Positions 1-8,866 are shown, counted from the first letter of the stretch. The stretch: DNA of 64,000 nucleotides from Defluviitaleaceae bacterium (GCA_009780315.1 WRAH01000007.1:46228-110227); one strand, 5' to 3'. Made by a program: numbers and translations. The notes: generated by a model not told the origin, from the sequence alone.

Positions 1-2
1 AT

Positions 3-2714
3 GATATACGCTTTGGTGATGACCTTGATGCTGCCACTTTGTATGCATCCCTTATTGCAGGTGCTTCCGAGCAAGCCATTACACGCTTGTTATTGCGCCA
101 AGGCGATACTGCTCCACGGATTCAAACGACAAATCTAACCAATCATTCCCTAGATGGTTGGTTAGATGATTGGGGGCACAGCGGGACAGATTTTGAGTCA
201 TTTTTTCAATCAGTGCTTAATGCATGGAGTATTTTTGCGATTGTTGGTTTTTCAATTGCCTTCTTCTTCATATTGCTTCGGAAGAAAAATGAGCCGTCTC
301 CACCTTTGATGTCTTCTGGAAACCTTCCAAATGCGCCAAGTTTGACGGAGACTTCATCTTCCAATACAATGGGAAGAAATGGTGCGGCATGGGTTGTCAT
401 TATCTCTCTTATTATTTTTGCATTGTCATTGATGTTTTTGACCTCATGCGGCGGCAACGATGATGGGGATTTTAGCCCTGCACCTTCATTTGACTTTGCT
501 TCAGAATCAGCGGTTGCAGATTTTGCGCCAGCAGAGATTCCACAAAATGTTCCTGCACCAGTAGCACCGCCTTCAACTGCGGATGTTTTCACACCGGGTA
601 TACAAGAAGAGTCTGCTGCCGTCCCTGATGAAATAGAAACACAAACAGCAAGGGTACGCCGATTATTCTTAGAAACCATGCTTTTTGTGCCGGAACTCAT
701 TGTACGGGATGGTCATGCAGACTTATCATTTATGCTTGCCGACAATATCACCACTTGGAATATACAAGTCGTGGGTAATACCCAAGATGGGTTAATAGGG
801 CATACCCAAGGCAGCATTCGCGCTTTTCAGCCTTTCTTCGTAGACTTTGAATTGCCGCGCAACAGTATTCGCTACGACCAAGTAAGTATTCCAGTTACTG
901 TCTTTAACTATACCGAAGCAGAGCAAACAGTCATCTTAACCATTGCAGAAATGGACTGGTTTACTTTGCATGATAATGCTGTACAAACCCTCATTGTTCC
1001 GTCAAATCATTCACAAATGGTGTATGTACCCATCACTATTACGCAATTTGGTGACTTTGTTTTCCGTGCATATGCCGACACCTATGGCTTTGCAGATGCC
1101 GCAGAAAGACCTATTCGGGTAAACCCCGAGGGCTTTAGAATCCGCCAAGTTGTATCCAGCGGCAGTATAGAAAACAGTACACAGCAACACTTGTTATTCA
1201 TGGACGAAGACATCCCCGATACAAGAAATGTATTCATTACATTTTATCCGTCTGTCATGGCACAGGTTATTGAAGGTATGGAAAATATATTCCGTATGCC
1301 CTTTGGCTGTTTCGAGCAAACCTCATCAATACTGTACCCCAATATTCTGGCATTGCAATATATGCAGGAAAATGGAATTGATAATCCTGAACTAACAGAA
1401 AGGGCTTTAAGATATATTAGTTCAGGTTATCAGCGGTTGCTTACTTTTGAAGTGACACGAGGCAGTGGTGGATTCTCACTCTTTGGCAACGCACCTGCCG
1501 AAACCTTGCTTACTGCCTATGGACTAATGCAACTACATGACTTGACCAATGTATACACCATAGACGAGCGTGTCCTAGACAGAATGGCAGACTTTTTATT
1601 TAGCCATCAAAATTCAAATGGAACATTTGAAATAACAGGGCGAAATATGAATAGGATTTCTGATAGTCAGTTGCTTGCATTTAATGCATATATAACATGG
1701 GCATTGTCCGAAGCCGTACCCAATGATTATCGCCTAATACGTTCCATTGATTATTTAATTTCAATGCTGGATATGGTGGATGATAATTATACTTTAGCAC
1801 TCATTGCCAATGCGCTGGTAAACACAGGAAACCCAAATGGACGGGAAGCCATTGATAGGCTGGCAAGCAATGTCGTCATAACAGGTGATACTGCATATAT
1901 AACCTCTACCACACGAGATTATTTTGGCGCGTTTGGAAGAATCCAATATCTACAAGCCACTGCGCTTACTTCACTTGCATTGTCAAACCACGGCACTCAT
2001 GGGGATGTAAATAATTTGCTAATCAACTATATCATCAGTCAAAGAGATTCTTGGGGAACATGGCACAGCACGCAAGCAACAATACTTTCACTAAAGGCAC
2101 TGACAAACCACGCCTCACAATCGCCCTTGGAAGATGGGCAAATTACAATAACCATTGGAGATGAACAGCGGATTATAGATATTCGCAATGACAATACGTT
2201 AGACCTTTATCAAGTATCTTTTACAGGTTTAGAGAGAGAAAATATCATGGATATTAACTTTCCAAACCTAGGGCGCATGACATTCAAAGTGGTTCAAGAG
2301 TTTTTTGCTCCATATGATTCAGTACAGCTTGACCGAGGTTTTGAAATATCTTCCCAAATGAATACGGCTCTTGAAGTGCATGAACTGGTTACCCAAGAAA
2401 TCAGAATCATCAACACATCAGGTGATATCGTAAAAAATGGGTTAGTCGCTGTATCAATTCCCCAAGGGTTTAGGGTAGAGCGTAGCAGTTTAGCAATGCT
2501 TGTCCACAATGGTATCATTGAAAGGTATGAAATGCGATTTGATAATATCAATTTATACCTGCGTGATACAGAACCAGGGGAAATTATAGACCTAGTTATA
2601 GCATATCGCCCTGCTTTTCCTGTGAATGTCATTGGCGGTCATGCAAGAGTTTTTGACTATTACAATCCTATGATTGAAGGATATCTCATGCCCATGAGGA
2701 TTGTTGTAGCGTAA
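3..2714 (+). CDS. Alpha-2-macroglobulin family protein, C-terminal part (5' end outside window)
   Basis: The frame is open to the left edge, so this is the C-terminal ~900 residues of a larger protein. Numbering below starts at the TTG at 39. A first hydrophobic helix lies at about 62-80. A second at about 117-134 ends in a lipobox-like L-T-S-C (Cys137) followed by an acidic, Pro-rich linker. Next comes an A2M domain (about 205-300, ending one strand in ITTWNI) and a thioester motif GCFEQ at 423-427 (nt 1305-1319), then the alpha-helical thioester (complement-like) domain and a C-terminal receptor-binding-like beta domain. Bacterial A2Ms are envelope-anchored protease traps that bind attacking proteases through a Cys-Gln thioester. 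The internal lipobox in an uninterrupted frame is odd. An internal start at ATG 369 is possible, but no well-placed ribosome binding site precedes it. The family call is firm; the topology is uncertain. Confidence 0.88.
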   Translation, partial: DIRFGDDLDAATLYASLIAGASEQAITRLLLRQGDTAPRIQTTNLTNHSLDGWLDDWGHSGTDFESFFQSVLNAWSIFAIVGFSIAFFFILLRKKNEPSPPLMSSGNLPNAPSLTETSSSNTMGRNGAAWVVIISLIIFALSLMFLTSCGGNDDGDFSPAPSFDFASESAVADFAPAEIPQNVPAPVAPPSTADVFTPGIQEESAAVPDEIETQTARVRRLFLETMLFVPELIVRDGHADLSFMLADNITTWNIQVVGNTQDGLIGHTQGSIRAFQPFFVDFELPRNSIRYDQVSIPVTVFNYTEAEQTVILTIAEMDWFTLHDNAVQTLIVPSNHSQMVYVPITITQFGDFVFRAYADTYGFADAAERPIRVNPEGFRIRQVVSSGSIENSTQQHLLFMDEDIPDTRNVFITFYPSVMAQVIEGMENIFRMPFGCFEQTSSILYPNILALQYMQENGIDNPELTERALRYISSGYQRLLTFEVTRGSGGFSLFGNAPAETLLTAYGLMQLHDLTNVYTIDERVLDRMADFLFSHQNSNGTFEITGRNMNRISDSQLLAFNAYITWALSEAVPNDYRLIRSIDYLISMLDMVDDNYTLALIANALVNTGNPNGREAIDRLASNVVITGDTAYITSTTRDYFGAFGRIQYLQATALTSLALSNHGTHGDVNNLLINYIISQRDSWGTWHSTQATILSLKALTNHASQSPLEDGQITITIGDEQRIIDIRNDNTLDLYQVSFTGLERENIMDINFPNLGRMTFKVVQEFFAPYDSVQLDRGFEISSQMNTALEVHELVTQEIRIINTSGDIVKNGLVAVSIPQGFRVERSSLAMLVHNGIIERYEMRFDNINLYLRDTEPGEIIDLVIAYRPAFPVNVIGGHARVFDYYNPMIEGYLMPMRIVVA

Positions 2715-2741
2715 GATATATAATTGAATAGTTTTTGTTTC

Positions 2742-2784
2742 TTGACATCATCTTGGAAGTAGCCTAATCTATTTCCAAGATGAT
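2742..2784 (+). promoter_or_regulatory. SigmaA-type promoter overlapped by a 12-bp inverted repeat
   Basis: TTGACA (2742-2747), a 17-nt spacer and TAATCT (2765-2770) lie 43 bases upstream of the S41 lipoprotein start. A 12-bp inverted repeat (2747-2758 with 2773-2784, core TCTTGGAA/TTCCAAGA) brackets the -10 box, which sits in its 14-nt loop. It ends in four Ts, so it could also be a weak terminator for the A2M gene. Both readings are inference. Confidence 0.5.
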
Positions 2785-2812
2785 TTTATATTAAGAGGGG
2801 AGGGGGATATTA

Positions 2813-4492
2813 TTGAAAAGTTGTGTATGTAAGTCATATCACATCATTTTTCTTTTGAGTATGGCAGGAGTACTTGCACTACTCATCACATCTTGTTCTC
2901 ATGCTTATTCAGAAACGGCACAGGATGTATTGTATGAAGTAAAATATATTCGTGATGGATTTGAAAATATTGAATACGCTTATTTTTTTAATAAAACCTA
3001 TAGCGAATATGCCCCTTATATAGAAGAGATTTATGTTTATGTACCTGAACCAATCATGTTGTTACCCGATGAATTAACATTTGAAAATGTACTCACCCTA
3101 ACAAATGAACGTCGCCAAGTTGTCCACGTGCCGAATATGAAGCGTATCCAGTCTTGGATAAATGCACGTGACCCCATAATTCTTGACGGAACAAATTTGT
3201 TTAATTCCACGCGGGCGAGTAGTTTATCAAAAGAAGAAGCCATCTATGATATGGAAATGCTTTTTAGACTATTAAGGCATATGTATGCTGCATATCATTA
3301 CTTTGGGGGGGATGAAATTTTTTTGCCTATGCAAGAAGCCATGCTAGAAGAAATAGCCTTGCAAGAAAGATGGTCTTATAACCAATTGGCTCAATTAGTA
3401 CAAAACAATCTTGGGGAAGTTATTATTGACAATCATTTTATTATCAATGGATATAGCGGTAGCACTTTCAATAACCCTCATCACACCTTCATTTGGAATA
3501 CACCATTTGACAGAAGTGAAAGAGGGTTTCGTGAAAGAGAAACAGGTCTGTATGTTGCATATGTAGAAGGATATGATGTAAACACACTTTTTCGCTTGAC
3601 GGTGAATGAAGCAGGGGAGTTTTACTATGCGCCTGTTATTTTTAGGCGTACAGCAGAAGGCATATACTATACCCTTCATATCACCTTTGAAAATGGTGAA
3701 CATAGAGCTATAAATCTAGTAAGAACCATTCATAATCGTGCCCATGCCAACGGCGCAAGCAGTTCACTGCGCTTTGTAAATAACATACCTATCGTATCCA
3801 TCAGAAGAATGGGCGATTCATTTAACCCATATACCCATCGTCACCAAGAAGCATTACAAGTATTGGCTTATGCCGAAGCCCTACGAAATGAGCCTGTGTT
3901 TATACTGGATATTCGCTCAAATGAGGGTGGTGCTTCATCTTTTTCATACCAATGGCTATATAAATTGATGGGAGAGGTTGTTCCGCCTAACTTTAATTGG
4001 TTGGGATTTTTTGATGCGTATATTCATGTTCCAGAAGGCATACGCCGTCCAGAACGCTGGTATGTTGGTTTTGGAAGTAGGGCTGGATTTGATTTTGAAT
4101 ATCCTCCTGAACTTTTTGGGCATTATCTGCACATGACACCTATTGCAAATAATATTTTCTTCACCCCAGAAGAAGCGCAAGACCGAGTGATTGCAAATGA
4201 CCAGTTTATTATCATTTTAATAGACAGATTTACCTTATCATCAGGTGAAACATTTGCAGACCAGTTTACTAATATAGAAAATACTTTAATCATTGGGCAA
4301 AATACCATGGGCATGTTGCTTACAAGCTCTGGTTTACCCTTATATCTTCCCCATTCTGGTATGCCTGTAAGTATGGGCAGGCATATGCTCGTCCACCCAG
4401 ACGATGGATGGGAAGAGGGGATAGGCATATCACCAGATGTGTGGGTTGTAGGCGATGCTTTAACCGCGGCACTGGCTATGCTTTATCCATAA
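2813..4492 (+). CDS. S41-family peptidase-like lipoprotein
   Basis: TTG start behind a strong purine-rich site (GAGGGGAGGGGG). The N-terminus is a lipoprotein signal peptide: hydrophobic residues 11-25, lipobox L-I-T-S-C with Cys28. The last ~230 residues have the C-terminal-processing (S41) peptidase fold signature: DIRSNEGG at 366-373, a strand running into DRFTLSSGE (471-479) where the family places its nucleophile serine, and the closing GISPDVWV. The central region (about 130-310) has no motif I recognise. The usual catalytic Lys could not be placed with certainty, so activity is not assured. It is probably exported and lipid-anchored, acting on envelope proteins or peptides. Its 3' end overlaps the convergent mrpD by 10 bp. 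Confidence 0.75.
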   Translation: MKSCVCKSYHIIFLLSMAGVLALLITSCSHAYSETAQDVLYEVKYIRDGFENIEYAYFFNKTYSEYAPYIEEIYVYVPEPIMLLPDELTFENVLTLTNERRQVVHVPNMKRIQSWINARDPIILDGTNLFNSTRASSLSKEEAIYDMEMLFRLLRHMYAAYHYFGGDEIFLPMQEAMLEEIALQERWSYNQLAQLVQNNLGEVIIDNHFIINGYSGSTFNNPHHTFIWNTPFDRSERGFRERETGLYVAYVEGYDVNTLFRLTVNEAGEFYYAPVIFRRTAEGIYYTLHITFENGEHRAINLVRTIHNRAHANGASSSLRFVNNIPIVSIRRMGDSFNPYTHRHQEALQVLAYAEALRNEPVFILDIRSNEGGASSFSYQWLYKLMGEVVPPNFNWLGFFDAYIHVPEGIRRPERWYVGFGSRAGFDFEYPPELFGHYLHMTPIANNIFFTPEEAQDRVIANDQFIIILIDRFTLSSGETFADQFTNIENTLIIGQNTMGMLLTSSGLPLYLPHSGMPVSMGRHMLVHPDDGWEEGIGISPDVWVVGDALTAALAMLYP

Positions 4493-6102
4493 AATACGCC
4501 AATATAAACAAGCAAAATGGCAAAGAAAATGCCGATAGAAACGCAAATTTTTTGAAAGCTGAGGTTCAGTCCGTTTAATTTAGACAAGAATGTTCTCTTA
4601 GCTAATACATATTTGTAAAGCAGAACTGCAATAATCACACTGACGAAGAATATTCCGATTTTCTCCATGTATCCCCCAAATGTTAGTGTAACGGGAACAT
4701 CAAATAAAAAGTAAATCGCTTGAACGCCGCCAATACCAAGGACAATACACATTGCGCCAAGTGCAAAAACCACCCCGCGCCTATTCGTATCTGATACAAG
4801 TGTTTCTTCTTCCCGTACCTTAGTCAATGGCTTGCCAAAGAAAATTGTAGCATACTTTACAAAAACTAAAATGGTTCCAAGATTGATTAAAATAATAATC
4901 CATTCCAAAGGCCCATCAGCCCCATATACAAGAAAGTATTTAGATATACTTCCGTTAAAGAGCGGTGCGCCAACGATACCCAAAATAGCAATAATATTAG
5001 CAACGGCAATCAGAGGTGTCTGCTTAAAAGCCCCTCGTATTTTCTGAATGTTCTTTGTTTGGTAAAGATAAGAAATTTGACTGGCACAAAGGAATAAGGC
5101 GACCTTAAATAACGAGTGATTTACAATATGAAATAATGAACCTACTCGGGAATATTCATAATCTAAATTAAGCCCGACAATAATCAGCCCCACCTGTGCA
5201 ATGGTGCTGTATGCCAATAGTAAACGGATTTCTGTCTGTGAAAGTGCCAGAATAACACCAGCTACCGCAGTAACCACGCCAATGACAAGGAAAAAATCCA
5301 TACCAATGTCACCAAAAACATCTTGAAAGCGCATAAATAGATAAACGCCGGCTTTAATATGCAAGCCTGACATAATTGCGGCAATAGTAAATCGAGAACC
5401 TGTTAGGGAGTTAACCTTTGGTAGCCATGTAATCATTGGTAAAAGTGAACATTTTGATGCAATACTCGTCATAATCAGTGCATATGGCAATGCAAGTTGA
5501 TTGCTGTCCATGGTGGCGATGACTACACTAGCCCCTTCCATATCCATTACACCTGTAAGCATATAAAGGTAGCCCAGGCCAAAAAGATACATCTGCATTA
5601 CGACAATATTGACCATCAGAAACATCATACCTGCAAACATATTTCTTCGGGTGCGGTCGTACATAAGCAAGATAGTTACAACAACTGTACTAACTTCTAC
5701 GAGAACAAAAATATTAAAGAAATCTCTAGTAAGGAAAAGCCCAATCAACACGCCTTCAAGGAGAAAGATGAGAAATAAATATAATCGTTTTGTGCGGTCA
5801 TATGGGGTTTGATATGTGTAAATTCCCACCATCAAGAAAATGAAGACGGTTAAAAATACAAAAACCGCAGCCAATAAGTCTGCCCGCAAAATAATGCCCA
5901 ACAAGCCGTCATAGTCACCAACACTTACAAGTACATCTGTCTCTCGCGCCGACATAAGCAACCATCCCGCTGGAATCATAAACGCCGCTTGAACTGTAAT
6001 TGCAATAATACGTACAATTTTTAGCGAGAAAAATACATACAAGAACACGGCAATAAGCACCGGTGTAATTACAAAAAAGGGAAGTAGTTGCGATATCATC
6101 AT
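4483..6102 (-). CDS. mrpD: Mrp-type cation/proton antiporter subunit D (NuoM/NuoN/MbhH-like)
   Basis: 539 residues, almost all in ~14 hydrophobic helices, homologous to the proton-translocating subunits of complex I. Conserved family stretches visible are the helix with DFFNIFVLVE (channel glutamate region), MITWLPKV, the broken-helix region LLAYSTIAQVG, and HIVNHSLFKVALFL with its essential Lys/His region. It is the last gene of the operon and starts immediately after the mrpC stop (TAA-ATG), implying translational coupling. It is the only antiporter-like subunit here because the N-terminal MrpA channel is absent. It sits in the cytoplasmic membrane and exchanges H+ against Na+ or another cation with the rest of the module. 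Confidence 0.92.
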   Translation of the reverse strand: MMISQLLPFFVITPVLIAVFLYVFFSLKIVRIIAITVQAAFMIPAGWLLMSARETDVLVSVGDYDGLLGIILRADLLAAVFVFLTVFIFLMVGIYTYQTPYDRTKRLYLFLIFLLEGVLIGLFLTRDFFNIFVLVEVSTVVVTILLMYDRTRRNMFAGMMFLMVNIVVMQMYLFGLGYLYMLTGVMDMEGASVVIATMDSNQLALPYALIMTSIASKCSLLPMITWLPKVNSLTGSRFTIAAIMSGLHIKAGVYLFMRFQDVFGDIGMDFFLVIGVVTAVAGVILALSQTEIRLLLAYSTIAQVGLIIVGLNLDYEYSRVGSLFHIVNHSLFKVALFLCASQISYLYQTKNIQKIRGAFKQTPLIAVANIIAILGIVGAPLFNGSISKYFLVYGADGPLEWIIILINLGTILVFVKYATIFFGKPLTKVREEETLVSDTNRRGVVFALGAMCIVLGIGGVQAIYFLFDVPVTLTFGGYMEKIGIFFVSVIIAVLLYKYVLAKRTFLSKLNGLNLSFQKICVSIGIFFAILLVYIGVFYG

Positions 6103-6495
6103 TTACATCTCCGGTTTTTCGTCTTCAAAAGCCTGTGCTTGCATAGGCTCCCACTCGACGGTCTTATATTTTCTAAATAATGCGTTTAACACAGTAATAT
6201 TGATGGCAGTCACCGCAACGCCAATGATGATTGCTGTAAGCATTAAAGCTTGGGGAAGCGGGTCTGCAATCATACTTGGGTCGTCAATATAAGTGCCATA
6301 TTCAAAAATTGGCGGCAAATTACTAATACGCGCGCCAAGACCTAACCAAAACAAAATAACAGCAGTTTGCATTAAAATAATACAAACAATAGATTTAACG
6401 ATATTTCGGCTTGTAATAATACCAAAAAAACTAATGAAAAATAAAATTATCGGAAAAATCTCTAAAACATGAATGCCGCCGATATACCCAATCAT
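6103..6495 (-). CDS. mrpC: Mrp antiporter subunit C (NuoK/MbhG-like)
   Basis: 130 residues, three transmembrane helices: about 9-26, 32-52 and 83-107. The third carries the characteristic LPQALMLTAIIIGVA stretch of MrpC/NuoK proteins. The start overlaps the stop of the upstream A'B gene as ATGA, and the stop abuts the mrpD start, so the three genes are translated as a block. The C-terminal ~20 residues are hydrophilic and acidic, presumably cytoplasmic. The length matches the family (about 110-130). In MRP and Mbh complexes this subunit packs beside MrpD and lines the ion pathway. Confidence 0.93.
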   Translation of the reverse strand: MIGYIGGIHVLEIFPIILFFISFFGIITSRNIVKSIVCIILMQTAVILFWLGLGARISNLPPIFEYGTYIDDPSMIADPLPQALMLTAIIIGVAVTAINITVLNALFRKYKTVEWEPMQAQAFEDEKPEM

Positions 6496-7499
6496 CTGAT
6501 ATCTTCCCCTTCGTCTGTAAACTCTACAACGTCTATTTCGCCTTCATCCGGCAAGCGTTCAATGGCAATATATCTATAGAACAACACGAAAAATCCAAAA
6601 GCGACTTTAAGACCAACAAGGGCATTCATCGCTATCAAATAAATATTTTGGAAAAGTTCTCTTGCATCCCATGCAATATAGATAACCCCTGTAAATATAG
6701 CCAAAATCGGCAGGATAATAATATTGATAAATACCAATTCTTCAAGCTTCATGGCCTTTTCAATAGGCAGGTCATAAACACCAAGCACTAGGAAACGGCA
6801 TATGACAAAGCCCGCAAATGCCAACCCGCCAAGGAAACCGCCACCTGCTGAAATATGTCCGTTTAGCACAAGGTACATGCCAAAAAGCAGTATCACAGGA
6901 CAAATGATACGCATAGCAAACTTGGTCATGCGTGATTGTTCGACTTCACTATGTCGTCCGTCTGAAACTTTGTTTTGGTCAAACCATGACAAGTGAACAA
7001 CAGCAACAACAGCAATAACAAGTAATAATGCTTCAAAAAGCGTATCGTAAACACGATAGCCTAAATAAATTGCAGTAACCGCATTAAATCCACCAACATC
7101 ACTCATAAACATAAGTAAATATTGGTCACGCAATTCGTTGACAATATATTCTGGTTGAACTGGCGCAAAAAATACAAATAATACACAAAGCCCTATGGTA
7201 AATAGCAAGGCAGGTATCACTTTAAAATGGTTTTTTGGTTTAGCATCCGTTTCCATTTCAGCCTTTAATCCACCGCCACGGCTATAATACTTCTCTATAC
7301 ACACAATAAAAAATATTGTGGTAAAGGCAGAAATACCTGCTTCTGCCATGGCAACATCAGGTGCGCCAAGGAAAAGATATATAACGGAAGTAATAAGGGA
7401 AAAAACGCCAAAAAAAATCATTACACGATATGTTTTCTTAGCCAAGACAATCCAAATGGCAGTGATTATCCAAAAAATCAACAAAATTTCAGTTGTCAC
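6492..7499 (-). CDS. Fused MrpA C-terminal (MbhD/MbhE-like) and MrpB protein
   Basis: 335 residues, GTG start overlapping the mrpG stop as GTGA. Residues 1-70 are a DUF4040/MbhD-like domain (APDVAMAEAGISAF motif). Residues ~95-170 are MbhE-like (a TM near 98, GGFNAVTAIYLGYRVYDTL, and a TM at 155-168). Residues ~190-320 are MnhB, with the signature GHISAGGGFLGGLAFAG. In canonical MrpA the first two blocks are the tail of a ~800-residue subunit whose first ~500 residues form a NuoL-like channel; that channel part is missing here. In Pyrococcus Mbh these pieces are the separate subunits D, E and F. The fusion is therefore A'-B. The family assignment is strong. The consequence for transport stoichiometry is inference. 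Confidence 0.9.
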   Translation of the reverse strand: MTTEILLIFWIITAIWIVLAKKTYRVMIFFGVFSLITSVIYLFLGAPDVAMAEAGISAFTTIFFIVCIEKYYSRGGGLKAEMETDAKPKNHFKVIPALLFTIGLCVLFVFFAPVQPEYIVNELRDQYLLMFMSDVGGFNAVTAIYLGYRVYDTLFEALLLVIAVVAVVHLSWFDQNKVSDGRHSEVEQSRMTKFAMRIICPVILLFGMYLVLNGHISAGGGFLGGLAFAGFVICRFLVLGVYDLPIEKAMKLEELVFINIIILPILAIFTGVIYIAWDARELFQNIYLIAMNALVGLKVAFGFFVLFYRYIAIERLPDEGEIDVVEFTDEGEDIR

Positions 7500-7828
7500 T
7501 TTTCTTCACCATCCTCAAGCATAACGGCATCAGCGTCTGAACATATAGACTCATATCCGCTGCGGTAAGCCGCTTGGGCGATAATATGCGCAACCAGTGG
7601 GTTGAGAATCATAATGATGACGATAATGAGCAAAATTTTCCCACTAAAGAAAGTAAACCCATGGCGAATCATAAGTCCAATTCCTACAGTTAAAAGTCCA
7701 ACAGTATCAACTTTACAAGCCACAAGCAATCTATAATAAAAATCTTTCTTAGGCTGAAAAATGCCAACAATGCCAATAAGCATGAAGGCAATTCCAATGC
7801 CAATGATTATAAAACTAAGAATTTCCAT
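7496..7828 (-). CDS. mrpG: Mrp antiporter subunit G (MbhC-like)
   Basis: 110 residues. The start chosen is the ATG at 7828 because an AAAGGAGG site sits just upstream on the minus strand and the family begins with a MxxLSxxIIxIGxxF-type helix. The longer in-frame extension to 7927 lies inside mrpF and has no site. Three TM helices: about 5-24, 40-58 and 63-85. The FYYRLLVACKVDTVGLLTVG stretch matches the MrpG/PhaG signature. It overlaps the mrpF stop by 14 nt and the downstream A'B start by 4 nt. Confidence 0.92.
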   Translation of the reverse strand: MEILSFIIIGIGIAFMLIGIVGIFQPKKDFYYRLLVACKVDTVGLLTVGIGLMIRHGFTFFSGKILLIIVIIMILNPLVAHIIAQAAYRSGYESICSDADAVMLEDGEEK

Positions 7829-8099
7829 TTTCCTTGCCTCCTTTGTCTTTTTTACGATTACGTTCGCTAAGGAATAATGCAATAAAAATTGTTCCGATAA
7901 AGCCAGACAATGCGTAAATAATAGCAAAGTCCAACAAGAACGTCATTTCATTTACAGATGAAAAAATAATGATAATAACAATGATTTTGGACGCAATTAA
8001 ATTCATACCCAAGAGTCTGTCCCATACACTAGGGCCTAACATGACGCGTATTCCATAGGGCACAAGAAGCCCAAGCATTATTGCAAGTACTACATACAT
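7815..8099 (-). CDS. mrpF: Mrp antiporter subunit F (MbhB-like)
   Basis: 94 residues, three short TM helices. It carries the family motif RVMLGPSVWDRLLGMNLI (equivalent to the RxxxGPtxxDRvvalD block of MrpF), followed by LLDFAIIYALSGFIG. The charged tail ends in a Lys-rich segment overlapping the mrpG start. It begins 5 nt after the mrpE stop. The family length is about 85-95 residues, so it is complete. It is a structural membrane subunit of the antiporter module with no catalytic residue of its own known. Confidence 0.92.
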   Translation of the reverse strand: MYVVLAIMLGLLVPYGIRVMLGPSVWDRLLGMNLIASKIIVIIIIFSSVNEMTFLLDFAIIYALSGFIGTIFIALFLSERNRKKDKGGKENGNS

Positions 8100-8104
8100 T
8101 GGAC

Positions 8105-8611
8105 TCAGTCCTCCGCCTTTTCAAGATTCGCTTGCTTATTTGTTTCAGATTTGACAAGTTGCTTCTCAATCGCTCTAAGTCCATCAACGGAAGCAGGGTA
8201 TCCATTTAAGTCTCGCCTGCCTATACATAGCAACACAATTGTTTTTTTGGTGCGCTCGAGAAAAACCGAACCAGGCGTAAGCGTAATCGAATCTGCTAAA
8301 ACTACTTTAAGAAAATCACTTTTGAGATGTAGATTGGTTTCCATAACACCCCATTTTGAATCAGAAAAAATAAGTTTAAGCAAAAAGAACGCATCCACAT
8401 AAATTCGGCCTAACAGCCAAAATGGATACGTTAAAAGCTTGCGAAAACTTACATTTTCAATGATTTCAAAATTAAAAAACTTCGTCATAAAATGCATACT
8501 GACCATACTCATAAACATTCCAACAGCAACAATTTGCCAAGAGATGCCTTCCATAAGTATGCACCAAACAGCGGTCAGTATTAACACAACAAAAATGGTG
8601 TGTCTTCCCAT
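8105..8611 (-). CDS. mrpE: Mrp antiporter subunit E (MbhA-like)
   Basis: 168 residues. The start at 8611 (MGRHTIFVV) is preferred because a GGAGTTGGGG site precedes it and a consensus promoter -10 lies at 8671-8676, which makes the longer frame up to 8680 untranslatable in full. Two or three N-terminal hydrophobic helices are followed by a hydrophilic domain with LADSITLTPGSVFLER, the MrpE hallmark (SITLTPGT-type), and a charged tail. It is the first gene of the operon, so the order E-F-G-A'B-C-D mirrors MbhA-H of archaeal membrane-bound hydrogenase rather than the A-G order of Bacillus mrp. Confidence 0.92.
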   Translation of the reverse strand: MGRHTIFVVLILTAVWCILMEGISWQIVAVGMFMSMVSMHFMTKFFNFEIIENVSFRKLLTYPFWLLGRIYVDAFFLLKLIFSDSKWGVMETNLHLKSDFLKVVLADSITLTPGSVFLERTKKTIVLLCIGRRDLNGYPASVDGLRAIEKQLVKSETNKQANLEKAED

Positions 8612-8670
8612 TTTGCCCCAACTCCAGAAAATATTATAGGTACAGTTCTTAGATTCTGTACATCCATAGA

Positions 8671-8698
8671 ATTGTAGCACTATCGCTTATTTTGTCAA
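8671..8698 (-). promoter_or_regulatory. SigmaA promoter of the mrp operon
   Basis: On the minus strand: perfect TTGACA (8698-8693), 16-nt spacer, TACAAT (8676-8671). The predicted transcript start is near 8664, giving a ~50-nt leader before mrpE. It supports the 8611 start codon. Confidence 0.75.
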
Positions 8699-8706
8699 GC
8701 GTTTGC

Positions 8707-8740
8707 ATAAGAAAACAAGAAATATATATTGTTTTCTTAT
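8707..8740. promoter_or_regulatory. 12-bp inverted repeat between the divergent mrp and sortase promoters
   Basis: Perfect arms ATAAGAAAACAA (8707-8718) and TTGTTTTCTTAT (8729-8740) around a 10-nt AT spacer. It lies just upstream of the mrp -35 box and ~58 bp upstream of the sortase -35 box. There is no T-run in either direction, so an operator is likelier than a terminator. The regulator is unknown. Confidence 0.45.
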
Positions 8741-8797
8741 TGTAAAAGACAAATAAATAATGTAACATATTTGTAAGTAAATAATTTCAATAAACTA

Positions 8798-8826
8798 TTG
8801 CACTCATTTCAGAAATCGAATATAAT
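8798..8826 (+). promoter_or_regulatory. SigmaA promoter of the sortase gene
   Basis: TTGCAC (8798-8803), 17-nt spacer, perfect TATAAT (8821-8826). The predicted start is near 8833, about 34 nt before the chosen sortase ATG at 8867. Confidence 0.7.
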
Positions 8827-8866
8827 ACCCTAATATACAAAAATAATATAGGAAAGTGTGGGGGAC

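Noticed and set aside
206..700. 164-codon open frame on the minus strand inside the A2M gene
   Set aside because: Antisense to a clearly coding frame with family motifs, no ribosome binding site and low-complexity translation.
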